The notes: generated by a model not told the origin, from the sequence alone. Counted from the stretch's first letter, positions 25,667 through 35,345 are shown. The stretch is DNA of 64,000 bases from Sulfurimicrobium sp963741495 (GCA_963741495.1 CAVUID010000015.1:186001-250000); one strand, 5' to 3'. A program made the numbers and translations.

Positions 25667-26569
25667 ATGGCTTTTCTAAACAAGTCCGTGGCGGTAGGGA
25701 TCTTGTTGGCCTTGTGGTGCGGCAGTGTGGGTGCCGCGCCTGACTTGCCATTGGCCGTGGTGGAAGTGCCAGAAAATTCGGATGACCCAACCATTCTGGC
25801 CGCTCTCGCGGTCAAATATGAACACGCAGAAGGCGTGCCGCAAGACTATCTCAAAGCCAAGACGCTATATTGCCGTGCCGCCCGGTCGGGCCATGCTGGT
25901 GCCCAGTATGCCCTCGGTTGGATGTATGCCAATGGGCGCGGTGTTGTGCGGGATGATGGCGTGGCTGCTCAATTGTTTGCCATGGCTGCTGAACAGGGCC
26001 ATGAGTATGCGGTCAGAATGATGCGTTTCACCCGTACGGATGCAACAACGCAATTGCCAGCCTGTCTGTTGCCTGAGAAACAGGAGCTGAAAGAGGAGGA
26101 TCTTGGCCAGGAGGTGGCGGTAACTTTTCAGAATGGGCCTATTTCCCGCTTGGTGCATCAACTGGCGCCACGCTACGAAGTGGATCCAGGACTGGTGATG
26201 GCGGTTATCTCGGTTGAATCCGGGTTCAATGCCCGGGCGATATCACCTAAAAATGCACAAGGCCTGATGCAGCTTATCCCGGAAACGGCTCAGCGTTTTC
26301 GCGTCAAGAATGCTTTCGATCCGGCAGAGAATATCAAGGGTGGCACGGCTTACCTGCAATGGTTGCTGGCCTTCTTCAAGGGCGATGTGTCGCTGGTGGT
26401 TGCGGCCTACAATGCAGGGGAAAGGGCAGTGGAACGCTATCGTGGCATTCCTCCATATCCTGAAACAAGGGATTACGTGCGAAAAATCAAGCAGCTTTAC
26501 AGGAAGCCTACTCATCCCTACCAGGCCAGCCTGGTGGAATCATCGTTTGTGCCTCTGCCGGTAAACTAA
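25667..26569 (+). CDS. Sel1-repeat lytic transglycosylase (SLT domain)
   Basis: 300-residue exported murein hydrolase. It has an N-terminal signal peptide (VAVGILLALWCGSVGAA), Sel1-type helical repeats at about residues 45-115 (YEHAEGVPQDYLKAKTLYCRAA; QYALGWMYANGRGV), and a C-terminal SLT domain with the catalytic Glu in VISVESGFNARAIS, then NAQGLMQLIPETA and VVAAYNAGERAVERY. A G-rich SD (GAGGGGGGG) lies just before the ATG. It lies between the kinase cassette and sugar-nucleotide genes. Similar proteins occur beside XrtA/EPS loci, where they could open peptidoglycan for an export machine (inference). A candidate activator site lies upstream. Confidence 0.88.
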   Translation: MAFLNKSVAVGILLALWCGSVGAAPDLPLAVVEVPENSDDPTILAALAVKYEHAEGVPQDYLKAKTLYCRAARSGHAGAQYALGWMYANGRGVVRDDGVAAQLFAMAAEQGHEYAVRMMRFTRTDATTQLPACLLPEKQELKEEDLGQEVAVTFQNGPISRLVHQLAPRYEVDPGLVMAVISVESGFNARAISPKNAQGLMQLIPETAQRFRVKNAFDPAENIKGGTAYLQWLLAFFKGDVSLVVAAYNAGERAVERYRGIPPYPETRDYVRKIKQLYRKPTHPYQASLVESSFVPLPVN

Positions 26570-26610
26570 TTGCCAGTAGCGTGTGATTTTCTGTATTTAT
26601 AGTCAGTTTT

Positions 26611-26637
26611 GGCCGAGGGGGTATGACTCCCCCGGCC
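26611..26637. terminator. Hairpin between convergent transglycosylase and epimerase genes
   Basis: GGCCGAGGGGG-TATGACT-CCCCCGGCC, an inverted repeat with a short loop, 42 bp after the transglycosylase stop and six bases before the epimerase stop. There is no clear T-run on the plus strand, so termination efficiency is uncertain. Confidence 0.55.
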
Positions 26638-26643
26638 TGCATA

Positions 26644-27675
26644 TTATGGTGCGAGATGCGCTACGTACCAGTCCATTGCTTGCTTGAGTCCTTCATCAAT
26701 TCGATGCGTCGGTTCGAAGCCTAGCAGGCTGACTGCTTTTGAGATATCGGCTTGGGAATGGCGCACATCTCCTTCGCGAAAGTCGACGTGCTGAGGGCGA
26801 TGCGTTTCTAGATGGGGGAATTGTTCCAGGAGCAGTGAACGCATCATTTCATAGAGCTGGTTAAGGCTGGTGCGCTCATTGAGCGCCACGTTATAAACCT
26901 GGTTGGCAGCTTCTGGGTTGTCTGCCAGCGCAGCGAGCAGGTTTGCCTGAACAACGTTGTCAATAAAACAGAAATCCCGGCTGGTTTCACCATCTCCATT
27001 GATATACAGGGTTTGATTCCTGATGAGCGCGGCCACCCATTGGGGGATTACCGCAGCATAAGCACCATTGGGATCCTGCCTGGGGCCAAAGATGTTGAAG
27101 TAGCGCAGCCCGATGGACTCAATGCCATAGCAACGGGCAAATACATCCGCGTAGAGTTCGTTGACATATTTGGTGACGGCATAAGGCGAAAGCGGCTTGC
27201 CGATCACCGACTCCACCTTGGGAAGGTCGGGGTGATCGCCATAGGTTGAACTGGACGCGGCATAAACGAAGCGTTTGACTTGGGCGTCACGGGATGCCAC
27301 AAGCATGTTCAGGAAACCAGAAATGTTATTCTCGTTTGCCAGGATGGGGTCTTCGATGGAGCGTGGTACGGACCCAAGAGCCGCCTCATGCAGAACATAA
27401 TCCACAGTGTTGCAGGCATTCGTGCAATCTTCGAGCTTGCGAATATCGCCTTCAATAAAGGTGAAATTGCGCCATGCTTCCGGCCCGACTAATTCCCTTA
27501 CCTGTTCGAGGTTGTACCTGTGGCCGGTGGAGAAGTTATCCAGCCCGGTAACCTTCTGGTTCAGCCTGAGCAAGGCTTCCAGAAGATTGGAGCCGATGAA
27601 ACCGGCTACCCCCGTGATCAGCCAGTGGCGCTGGTGCGCTCTCAGATACTGCTGGGCGTCTTGAAATTTTGTCAT
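26644..27675 (-). CDS. UDP-N-acetylhexosamine 4-epimerase (WbpP/TviC-type SDR)
   Basis: 343-residue extended short-chain dehydrogenase that interconverts UDP-GlcNAc-type and UDP-GalNAc-type sugars or their uronates. It has the NAD motif ITGVAGFIGSNLLE near residue 20, the active-site Ser-rich AASSSTYGDHPDLPKVE, YAVTKYVNELYADVF (YxxxK), and RYFNIFGPRQDPNGAYAAVIP. The N-terminal extension before the Rossmann motif is typical of WbpP/TviC. It is the second gene of a minus-strand pair with the UDP-sugar dehydrogenase (16-base gap). The exact sugar is uncertain. Confidence 0.9.
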   Translation of the reverse strand: MTKFQDAQQYLRAHQRHWLITGVAGFIGSNLLEALLRLNQKVTGLDNFSTGHRYNLEQVRELVGPEAWRNFTFIEGDIRKLEDCTNACNTVDYVLHEAALGSVPRSIEDPILANENNISGFLNMLVASRDAQVKRFVYAASSSTYGDHPDLPKVESVIGKPLSPYAVTKYVNELYADVFARCYGIESIGLRYFNIFGPRQDPNGAYAAVIPQWVAALIRNQTLYINGDGETSRDFCFIDNVVQANLLAALADNPEAANQVYNVALNERTSLNQLYEMMRSLLLEQFPHLETHRPQHVDFREGDVRHSQADISKAVSLLGFEPTHRIDEGLKQAMDWYVAHLAP

Positions 27676-27691
27676 GTGCGGCTATTCCTTT

Positions 27692-28975
27692 TCAGAGTCG
27701 CCAGACGCTAAGACCTGTCTTGCTAAGGGCTTCTTGGTCAAACTGGGATTTTACGTCGATGAAGCAGCCGTTCCCGGCAACCTTGGATTGGAAATCACTC
27801 AAGGGCCTGGCAAGAAATTCGTGGTGTGAAACTGCGGCGACAATCGCATCGGCCTGCGGGAGATCTTTCCAGTCCTCAAGCACCAGACCATATTCATGCT
27901 GGGCTTCTTTGGCATCCGCAACGGGGTCATGGACATGGACTTCAATGCCATAGTCCTGGAGTTCCTGAATCAGGTCGGCGACTTTTGAGTTTCTCAGGTC
28001 AGGGCAATTTTCCTTGAAGGTCAGGCCGAGCACGTTGACTTTGGCGCCCCTTACATGGAAGCCGGCTTTGATGATCTGTTTTACCGTTTGTTCCGCAATG
28101 AATTTTGCCATGCTGTCATTGATGCGACGGCCAGCCAGGATCACCTGGGGGATGTAACCGATCATCTCTGCCTTGTGGGTGAGATAGTAAGGATCTACGC
28201 CGATGCAATGGCCGCCGACCAGGCCGGGGCGGAAAGGAAGGAAGTTCCACTTGGTTCCCGCTGCCTGCAGGACTTCCAGGGTGTCGATGCCCAGTTTGTC
28301 GAAAATGATGGCCAATTCGTTCATCAGGGCGATATTCAGGTCACGCTGGGTGTTTTCGATTACTTTTGCAGCCTCGGCGACCTTGATGCTGGATGCGCGG
28401 TGCACACCGGCAGTGATGATGGTTTCATACAGCTTTGCCACTTTCTCCAGCGTGTCCGCATCGTCGCCTGATACCACTTTTAGAATGGTGGTCAGGGTAT
28501 GTTCTTTATCGCCAGGATTGATGCGCTCGGGGGAAAAGCCGACGTGAAAATCCTTTTTCCACTTCATGCCGGAATGTTTTTCCAGAATTGGAATGCAGAC
28601 CTCTTCCGTTGCCCCTGGGTAAACGGTTGATTCATAGGTAATAATGGCCCCGCGCTTCATGTATTTTCCGACCGTTGTGCTGGCGCCAATGAGTGGCGTA
28701 AAGTCGGGTTGATGGGCGATATCAACCGGCGTCGGGACTGCAATGACAATATGATCAGCCTGGGATAGCTCGGATGGGTCTGTTGTGACAGTGAGATGGC
28801 TTGCCGCCTTCAGGTCTGCGGTCGAAACCTCACCTGTCGGGTCAATATGACGCTTGTAACTTTCGACTTTACTGGCGGATAGATCAAAACCGATGGTTCG
28901 CTGTTTTTTTCCAAACTCAACAGCCAGAGGCAAGCCTACATATCCAAGTCCCACCACGGCAACTGCATTCATCAT
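27692..28975 (-). CDS. UDP-N-acetyl-D-glucosamine/galactosamine 6-dehydrogenase (TviB/WbpO type)
   Basis: 427-residue NAD-dependent enzyme oxidising a UDP-HexNAc to the uronic acid. The N-terminal NAD motif is VVGLGYVGLPLAVEF, followed by ESTVYPGATEEVCIP, the central GFSPERINPGD and the catalytic Cys in GGHCIGVDPYYLTH. The C-terminal domain has LGLTFKENCPDLRNSKV. With the adjacent 4-epimerase it should supply an aminosugar uronate for a surface polysaccharide. The start is MM at 28975/28972. It is divergent from the protease gene, with 224 bp between. Confidence 0.92.
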   Translation of the reverse strand: MMNAVAVVGLGYVGLPLAVEFGKKQRTIGFDLSASKVESYKRHIDPTGEVSTADLKAASHLTVTTDPSELSQADHIVIAVPTPVDIAHQPDFTPLIGASTTVGKYMKRGAIITYESTVYPGATEEVCIPILEKHSGMKWKKDFHVGFSPERINPGDKEHTLTTILKVVSGDDADTLEKVAKLYETIITAGVHRASSIKVAEAAKVIENTQRDLNIALMNELAIIFDKLGIDTLEVLQAAGTKWNFLPFRPGLVGGHCIGVDPYYLTHKAEMIGYIPQVILAGRRINDSMAKFIAEQTVKQIIKAGFHVRGAKVNVLGLTFKENCPDLRNSKVADLIQELQDYGIEVHVHDPVADAKEAQHEYGLVLEDWKDLPQADAIVAAVSHHEFLARPLSDFQSKVAGNGCFIDVKSQFDQEALSKTGLSVWRL

Positions 28976-29199
28976 GAGTATCCCTTTGTTATTAGAATAA
29001 AAATTAATTAAACAGATAAACCGGCAGGCTTGACTGGCAATATTTCACTGCTTGCCTGAAGCGGTTACGTATTCATTATGTGGATTATACTTGTATTGCT
29101 CTCGGCAATCGATTCCCAATCGAGCAATGATGCCAAAATCAGGGTGAGTATAACCAGCCTGATTTTTTCTGGAGCATCTGGAGCATGTATGGAGTTGTC

Positions 29200-30015
29200 A
29201 TGAATATCAAGATGATGTTGGACGTACCGTTCGGTGTTTTTTTTGGCTACTTATTCTATGCCAAAAGAATTGTCTTGTTGTGCTTGGGGTGTTTTTTTGC
29301 CGGCCCGCTTTGGAGTAGTAATCTTTCCAATATCATCGAGACTATTAAGCCTTCTGTTGTTGGGGTCGGTACTTTTCAGAAAACTCGCAGTCCTTCCGTG
29401 AATTTCATGGGTACTGGCTTTGCCGTGGGGGATGGTTCGCTTATCGTAACCAACGCGCATGTTATTCCGCAGCTAATGAATAACGACAGGATGGAATCTC
29501 TTGTCGTTATCGTGGCCAAGGGCGATATAGAGCAGGAGCTCAGGGCCGCGGTTCAGGTTGCATTTGACAAGGAGCATGACCTTGCGCTGCTAAAAATTAG
29601 CGGTGCAGCACTTCCTGCGATGGTGTTGGGGGATTCAGGCTCGGTCAGGGAGGGCCAGATGTTTGCGTTTACCGGGTTTCCCATTGGCATGATTCTCGGA
29701 TTCCATCCCGTGACCCATCGCGGAATGCTTTCATCAATCACGCCCGTCGTTTTGCCTGCACTGAACTCCAAACAGTTGGATGTGAAAATGATCGCCCAAC
29801 TCAAAAAATCAGCATATACCGTGTTTCAGCTTGATGGAACCGCCTACCCCGGCAATAGCGGTAGTCCCCTTTACGATCCGGAAACCGGGATCGTTTACGG
29901 GATCATAAACAAGGTTTTAATAAAGGGAATGAAGGAAAGTGCATTGAGCCACCCAAGCGGTATTACCTACGCTATTCCAAGCAACTATGTGCACAGTCTT
30001 ATGCAGCGCAAATAA
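29200..30015 (+). CDS. Trypsin-like serine protease (S1C type, no PDZ)
   Basis: 271-residue exported protease. A hydrophobic segment (RIVLLCLGCFFAGPLW) near residue 25 acts as signal or anchor. The triad is visible: His in VTNAHVIPQ, Asp in EHDLALLK, Ser in YPGNSGSPLYD. No PDZ domain follows, unlike DegP/HtrA. The start at 29200 has GGAG five bases upstream; an ATG at 29185 is in frame but poorly spaced. It sits between sugar-nucleotide genes and the EPS operon. A role in maturing surface proteins is inference. Confidence 0.85.
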   Translation: MNIKMMLDVPFGVFFGYLFYAKRIVLLCLGCFFAGPLWSSNLSNIIETIKPSVVGVGTFQKTRSPSVNFMGTGFAVGDGSLIVTNAHVIPQLMNNDRMESLVVIVAKGDIEQELRAAVQVAFDKEHDLALLKISGAALPAMVLGDSGSVREGQMFAFTGFPIGMILGFHPVTHRGMLSSITPVVLPALNSKQLDVKMIAQLKKSAYTVFQLDGTAYPGNSGSPLYDPETGIVYGIINKVLIKGMKESALSHPSGITYAIPSNYVHSLMQRK

Positions 30016-30145
30016 GCATAACAAAAACAGGTGTCTGGATGAGAAGCGTAAATGGCTGAATGTATTATCAACAGCGCCTCAAGTGGTTCAGTAAGCCCAT
30101 CCCATAATCATAAATTTTTCTGTATTTGTTGATCGTCACGGTTGC

Positions 30146-30161
30146 CGTCAAAATTTCGACA
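30146..30161 (-). promoter_or_regulatory. Candidate PrsR upstream activator site 3 (reverse orientation)
   Basis: On the minus strand TGTCGAAATTTTGACG, sharing the TGTCGA half and AAATT core with the two other sites but not the TTTACAC half. It lies about 85 bp before the sigma-54-type promoter at 30246. Confidence 0.4.
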
Positions 30162-30245
30162 TCATTGTCAGTCGCTCGGCTTTATTTCAAATGCGACTGC
30201 CTTTTCTGTCAAAGTAAATCATAACAAATCAACTTGTTAGTAATA

Positions 30246-30260
30246 TGGCATATTCCTTGC
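30246..30260 (+). promoter_or_regulatory. Sigma-54 (RpoN) type promoter of the EPS/prsK-prsR operon
   Basis: TGGCATATTCCTTGC matches TGGCAY-N5-TTGC fully and shares the TGGCAT start with the promoter at 22279. It is 139 bp before the sugar-transferase start. The 383-bp gap upstream (30016-30398) otherwise contains activator site 3 and no gene. Confidence 0.75.
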
Positions 30261-30398
30261 GTGTGGGTTAAGTTAGAAAATTAGTCGTTATTTGCTGGGG
30301 TAGAAGTTCGTGTGCGCATATGGATTCATAATTTGCGCGGACTTGGCCATGTTTTTTTGACCAGCTTGCAGTACATAGAAAATCGCGAGGAACAGGAA

Positions 30399-31796
30399 AT
30401 GTTTCGTATTTCCAATCATTACGTCTCAATCACGGGAATCATTCTTTTCGCAATTGAAGTGCTGATCCTGATGGCTTCGGTCTACCTGGGCGCTTCAATC
30501 CGATTCATGCATTCTCAGCAGCTTTTTTCCTCTCCATTTGCGGAACTATTTCCGGAGGCTGGCACTTTTGCATTCGTAATGGTGTTCAGTATGACTGCTC
30601 TCGGGATGTATCAACTGGATTACAGAGATGATTTCAAGTGCACGCTGCGTCGCCTTATGCCTGCCTTTGCATTGGGATTCGGTCTGATAACCCTGGTGTT
30701 TTATTTGGTGCCAGATCTGTATTTTGGCCGGGGCATATTGGGCATTGTTTTGTTGATTGCCCTCTCGGGTATCTTGCTGACGCGGATTGTTTTTTTTAGA
30801 TGGTCCGATCTTAGCCTTCTGGCGCCGCGGATCATGATTTTGGGTGTGGGTGACGTGGCCAAGGAGTGTAGTGACCTGGCCGGGCATATCAATGGGAATC
30901 AAAAATTCCATATCGTTGGGTTTGTCCCGATGTCAGATGAAGAATGTCTTGTGCCTTCTTCATCTGTGTTGCCTGTTAGTGGATCGCTGACATCCATGGC
31001 AAAAAAATATAACGTGAATGAGATCGTTGTGGCGGTCCAAAACCGCCGCAATGGCAGTTTTCCCATTCAGGAACTGCTGAAATGCAAACTGCATGGATTC
31101 AAGGTGAGCGATGCGGCGACTTTTTTTGAACGTGAAATGTGCCAGATCCGGGTGGATTCGCTCCAGCCCAGTTGGCTGGTGTTTGGCGGCGGGTTTGACC
31201 AGGGGCAGTTGCGCGCCGGCATCAAAAGGGGCTTTGACCTGCTTGCAAGTTTGATTCTTTTGGTCGCCACGCTTCCCGTGATGATAATTACCGCGCTGAG
31301 TATTTATATTGAAGATCGTTCTCCGATTCTTTACCGTCAAAAAAGAGTTGGCAAGGATGGTCATCATTTTATGGTCATGAAGTTCCGCAGCATGCGAAAC
31401 GATGCCGAGAAAGCTGGAAAGCCGCAGTGGGCGGCTGAAAATGATCCGCGTACGACTAGGGTGGGGCGGTTTATTCGCAAACTGAGAATCGACGAATTGC
31501 CGCAAATTCTGAATGTACTGAAGGGCGAAATGAGTTTTGTCGGTCCCCGGCCAGAAAGACCCTACTTTGTAAAACAGCTCAGCGATGAGATCCCCTATTA
31601 CAATGTAAGGCACAGCATTAAGCCGGGTATTACCGGATGGGCTCAGGTACGCTATCAATATGGCGCATCGGTCGAGGATGCCTTACAGAAGCTCCAATAT
31701 GACCTGTACTATGTAAAAAACAACAGTTTATTCCTGGATATAATCATCTTGATTGATACGGTACAGGTTGTTCTGTTCGGCAAGGGCGGGAGATGA
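30399..31796 (+). CDS. TIGR03013-type PEP-CTERM/EPS sugar transferase
   Basis: 465-residue polyisoprenyl-phosphate glycosyl-1-phosphate transferase thought to start exopolysaccharide repeat synthesis. It has an N-terminal membrane region with several hydrophobic helices (residues about 10-170), a central Rossmann-like part (IMILGVGDVAKE), and the C-terminal bacterial sugar transferase domain: KRGFDLLASLILLVATLPVM, KFRSMRNDAEK, RVGRFIRKLRIDELPQI and MSFVGPRPERPYFV. The start at 30399 follows GAGGAACAGGA; an in-frame extension to 30312 has no family support. It is the first gene of the sigma-54-driven operon with prsK and prsR. Confidence 0.9.
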   Translation: MFRISNHYVSITGIILFAIEVLILMASVYLGASIRFMHSQQLFSSPFAELFPEAGTFAFVMVFSMTALGMYQLDYRDDFKCTLRRLMPAFALGFGLITLVFYLVPDLYFGRGILGIVLLIALSGILLTRIVFFRWSDLSLLAPRIMILGVGDVAKECSDLAGHINGNQKFHIVGFVPMSDEECLVPSSSVLPVSGSLTSMAKKYNVNEIVVAVQNRRNGSFPIQELLKCKLHGFKVSDAATFFEREMCQIRVDSLQPSWLVFGGGFDQGQLRAGIKRGFDLLASLILLVATLPVMIITALSIYIEDRSPILYRQKRVGKDGHHFMVMKFRSMRNDAEKAGKPQWAAENDPRTTRVGRFIRKLRIDELPQILNVLKGEMSFVGPRPERPYFVKQLSDEIPYYNVRHSIKPGITGWAQVRYQYGASVEDALQKLQYDLYYVKNNSLFLDIIILIDTVQVVLFGKGGR

Positions 31797-31815
31797 TTTC
31801 GGGGTTTGACTTTTC

Positions 31816-33894
31816 ATGCTGACAAGCATTGCTGCTTATAGCTATTCCATTGCGGCTGTCGCGTTTCTATTTCTTAGCGGGCTTTTGCTGACCAGTTGGC
31901 GAGGTCGCCTGCATGGGATGGTATTGACTTCAGCCTGCCTGCTTACAGCGCTTTGGGCAGCGACGGTTGCCTATCTCATCGCCAAGGGACATCCCTTGTC
32001 ATTTTTGACGGATATCCTGGAAATCTTTCGTAATGCTGGCTGGTCTGTTTTTCTGATCATGCTGCTGGGATCCTTTCAGAAAACAGACGTTTCTCCTTCT
32101 GTCAGATTCCGGCCATTTGTGGCAGGTATCGCGGCTTTTTACCTTCTGATTTTTTTTGCAACCGTATATATCCATTGGGGGGGCGGATCTCTTTATGGGG
32201 CGTTTGCTTTTATGACGGTTGTCACCGGGCGCGTGGCGATGGCGGTCATGGGCATGATTCTGGTGGAACAGTTTTACCGGAACACCCCCGCCAAGCAGCG
32301 CTGGGGCATAAAGTACCTCTGCCTGGGAATCGGCGGGGTGTTCGCTTATGACTTTTACCTGTATAGCGATGCCATGTTGTTCCGGCATGTGAATTCAGAG
32401 ATATGGGCCGCACGAGGGATTGTCAACGCTCTGATCGTGCCGCTTGTCGCTGTTTCTGCTGCACGCAATCCTCAGTGGTCATTAGGGATTTCGATGTCGC
32501 GCCGCATCCTGTTCCATTCCGCCGCACTGTTCGGTGCGGCCCTCTATTTGCTGACGATGGCTGCGGTCGGTTATTACCTGCGTTTTTTTGGGGGTAACTG
32601 GGGAACGGTCTTGCAGGCGGCATTCCTGTTTGGCGCCGTCATTTTGCTCTTGGGTGTGCTTTTCTCCGGCAGTTTGCGTTCCTGGCTCAAGGTGTATATC
32701 AGCAAGCATTTTTTCATTTACAACTACGATTATCGGGAGGAATGGCTGCGCTTTACCCGTACGCTGTCCGAAGCTGGGCATGGACTGGAAGAACGTGCCA
32801 TTCAGGCTGTAGCCGAGTTGGTGGAAAGCCCCGGTGGTGCTTTATGGATCAACCGGGAATCCGGTAATTGCGAACCCGTGGCGCACTGGAACATGCCTTT
32901 GGCGAGCGGGGCCGAGCCGGCAAATAGCGAGTTTTGCCAGTTTCTGGAAAACAAGCAGTGGGTGATCGATTTGCAGGAGTACGCTGCAAATCCGGAAAAG
33001 TATGGCCTGACTTCCATTCCCCAATGGCTGCAAGCCATTCCCAAGGCATGGCTGGTCGTTCCGCTGATTCAGCAGGGCAGACTGTTTGGCATTGTTGTGC
33101 TGGCACAGCCCCGAAGCAGGGTCAGGTTAAACTGGGAAGTGTGCGACCTGCTGAAAATTGCGGGGAATCAGGCAGCAAGTTACCTGGCGCAACAGGAGGC
33201 AGCCAATGCCCTTCTGGTGGCGCGGCAGTTTGAATCATTTAACCGGATGTCCACCTTTGTGGTTCACGATCTGAAAAATCTGGTTTCCCAACTGTCGCTC
33301 CTGCTTTCGAATGCCGAAAAACATAAAAATAACCCGGAATTCCAAAAAGACATGCTTGATACGGTGGATCTCTCCGTTCAGAAAATGAAGCGGCTTCTGC
33401 AGAAGTTGAGCAGCGGCAATTCCATAGAGAAACCCGCGCCGCTTGTTATTGATCAGTTATTGCAACAAACCGTGGCTGCCAAGTCCACAGCGGAGCCAAA
33501 GCCTGCGCTGGAAATTAAAGAGCCAGGCCAACTGGTATTTGCCAACTGGGCACGCCTGGAACGGGTCATCGGGCACCTCATCCAGAATGCCATTGAAGCC
33601 ACCCCTCGTGATGGGCAAGTGCAGGTGAGATTGAGCCGGGATCAAGATGCCGCAATCGTCGAGATCGAGGATACAGGGCATGGCATGAGCGAGACGTTCA
33701 TCCGCGAGCGCTTGTTCAGGCCTTTCGAATCCACCAAGTCGGCTGGCATGGGGGTAGGCGTGTTTGAGAGCCGGGAATACGTCAAGGAACTGGGCGGGCA
33801 GCTTGAAGTGAGCAGTGCCCCGTCAAGCGGTACGACTTTCCGCATGAGTCTGCCGCTCCATAATCAGAATCATGCAGTTGAAAATGCAGCATAA
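31816..33894 (+). CDS. prsK: PEP-CTERM system histidine kinase PrsK
   Basis: 692-residue membrane kinase: about eight N-terminal hydrophobic segments up to residue about 290, a GAF-like domain (about 320-460), a dimerisation segment with the phospho-acceptor His in FVVHDLKNLVSQLSLLLSNA, and an ATPase domain with HLIQNAIEATP and EDTGHGMSETF. It is recognised as PrsK from architecture and its position between the TIGR03013 sugar transferase and PrsR. It controls the sigma-54 activator PrsR. The signal is unknown. Confidence 0.9.
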   Translation: MLTSIAAYSYSIAAVAFLFLSGLLLTSWRGRLHGMVLTSACLLTALWAATVAYLIAKGHPLSFLTDILEIFRNAGWSVFLIMLLGSFQKTDVSPSVRFRPFVAGIAAFYLLIFFATVYIHWGGGSLYGAFAFMTVVTGRVAMAVMGMILVEQFYRNTPAKQRWGIKYLCLGIGGVFAYDFYLYSDAMLFRHVNSEIWAARGIVNALIVPLVAVSAARNPQWSLGISMSRRILFHSAALFGAALYLLTMAAVGYYLRFFGGNWGTVLQAAFLFGAVILLLGVLFSGSLRSWLKVYISKHFFIYNYDYREEWLRFTRTLSEAGHGLEERAIQAVAELVESPGGALWINRESGNCEPVAHWNMPLASGAEPANSEFCQFLENKQWVIDLQEYAANPEKYGLTSIPQWLQAIPKAWLVVPLIQQGRLFGIVVLAQPRSRVRLNWEVCDLLKIAGNQAASYLAQQEAANALLVARQFESFNRMSTFVVHDLKNLVSQLSLLLSNAEKHKNNPEFQKDMLDTVDLSVQKMKRLLQKLSSGNSIEKPAPLVIDQLLQQTVAAKSTAEPKPALEIKEPGQLVFANWARLERVIGHLIQNAIEATPRDGQVQVRLSRDQDAAIVEIEDTGHGMSETFIRERLFRPFESTKSAGMGVGVFESREYVKELGGQLEVSSAPSSGTTFRMSLPLHNQNHAVENAA

Positions 33895-33911
33895 CGGTTA
33901 AGAGGGAACAA

Positions 33912-35264
33912 GTGAGTCAGAACAAAAAATACCTGCTGATTATCGAAGATGATCCCGGCCTGCAAAAACAGCTGCGCTGGAGCTTTGATGCTTATGAAGT
34001 TTTAGTAGCGGGAGATCGTGAAACTGCACTTGCACAGGTTCGCCGTTACGAACCCGCTGTAATCACCATGGATCTCGGGCTTCCGCCAGACCCTGATGGC
34101 GCGTCAGAGGGCCTGGCTACGCTGAAACAGGTACTTGCGCTCGCGCCTGACACCAAGCTGATCGTTCTGACAGGCAACCAGGATCATGCCAATGCGGTGA
34201 AAGCCATCGGCATGGGGGCCTACGATTTCCATCAGAAACCTTTTGATCCCGAGATGCTGGGCCTGGTGATACAAAGAGCTTTCTGCCTGCATGCCCTGCA
34301 ACAGGAAAATCGCAGCCTGCTGCAAACTCAGGCGGACTCCCCTCTGTCCGGCATCATCAGCAGAGACCCCGGGTTGCTTAAAGTGTGCCGCAACGTTGAG
34401 AAAGTGGCCCCCTCTGATGCAACGGTCATGGTTCTGGGTGATAGCGGAACGGGCAAGGAACTGCTGGCAAAAGCCCTGCACCAGTTGAGCGCAAGGCAGG
34501 ATAAGCGTTTCATGGCCATCAACTGTGCAGCAATTCCGGAAAACTTGCTGGAGAGCGAGTTGTTTGGCCACGAGAAAGGGGCCTTTACGGGTGCAGTCAA
34601 GCAAACGCTGGGTAAAATCGAACTGGCGAATGGAGGCACTTTTTTTCTGGACGAGGTGGGAGATTTACCCATGTCCCTGCAGGCGAAACTACTGCGGTTT
34701 TTGCAGGAAAGGGTGATCGAAAGAATCGGCGGGCGCGAGGAAATTCCAGTCGATGTGCGAATTATTTGTGCAACCCATCAGAACCTGAAAGAACTGATCG
34801 AGGCAGGGCGCTTCCGGGAAGACCTTTATTACCGGTTGAGCGAGATTGTGATTACGATCCCTCCCCTGCGGGAGCGGGTGGGCGATGCTGCGCTTCTGGC
34901 GCATCATTTCAAAAACAAGTTCAGCACCCAGGAAGGGCGTTCCGTGCTGAATTTCAGCCAGGAAGCACTGGCTGCGATAGAAAATCATCCCTGGCCGGGC
35001 AATGTACGGGAATTGGAAAATTGCATCAAACGTGCCGTCATTATGGCGGATGGCCCCCAGATCAGTGCTGAGGATCTTGGCTTGCAGGGCGCGCCTGCGA
35101 TTGAAGAACCGATCAATTTGCGCCAGGTGCGTGATGATGCCGAACTCAAGGCTCTGGTGAAAGCGCTGGCGCGGGCGGATGGAAATCTTGTCAAGGCGGC
35201 GGAGTTGCTTGGCATCAGTCGGCCCACTATTTATGATCTGATGAGTCGTCATGGGATCAAGTAA
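33912..35264 (+). CDS. prsR: Sigma-54 response regulator PrsR
   Basis: 450-residue NtrC-type activator. The receiver domain has its phospho-Asp in VITMDLGLPPDPDG. The AAA+ domain shows LGDSGTGKELLAKALH (Walker A), an intact ELFGHEKGAFTGA (sigma-54 contact) and GGTFFLDEVGDLP (Walker B). The C-terminal Fis-type helix-turn-helix is GNLVKAAELLGISRPTIYDLM. The start is a GTG at 33912 after AAGAGGGA. It is co-transcribed with prsK (17-base gap). Two perfect sigma-54-type promoters in this window (22279, 30246) are its likely targets. Confidence 0.93.
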   Translation: MSQNKKYLLIIEDDPGLQKQLRWSFDAYEVLVAGDRETALAQVRRYEPAVITMDLGLPPDPDGASEGLATLKQVLALAPDTKLIVLTGNQDHANAVKAIGMGAYDFHQKPFDPEMLGLVIQRAFCLHALQQENRSLLQTQADSPLSGIISRDPGLLKVCRNVEKVAPSDATVMVLGDSGTGKELLAKALHQLSARQDKRFMAINCAAIPENLLESELFGHEKGAFTGAVKQTLGKIELANGGTFFLDEVGDLPMSLQAKLLRFLQERVIERIGGREEIPVDVRIICATHQNLKELIEAGRFREDLYYRLSEIVITIPPLRERVGDAALLAHHFKNKFSTQEGRSVLNFSQEALAAIENHPWPGNVRELENCIKRAVIMADGPQISAEDLGLQGAPAIEEPINLRQVRDDAELKALVKALARADGNLVKAAELLGISRPTIYDLMSRHGIK

Positions 35265-35345
35265 CCCTCAGTCATGCAGTCGCATCCCATTTTTGCCTGA
35301 GGCAGCTCGGGAGAGTAAATTGTCTGAAAAAACAAGGAAATTATT

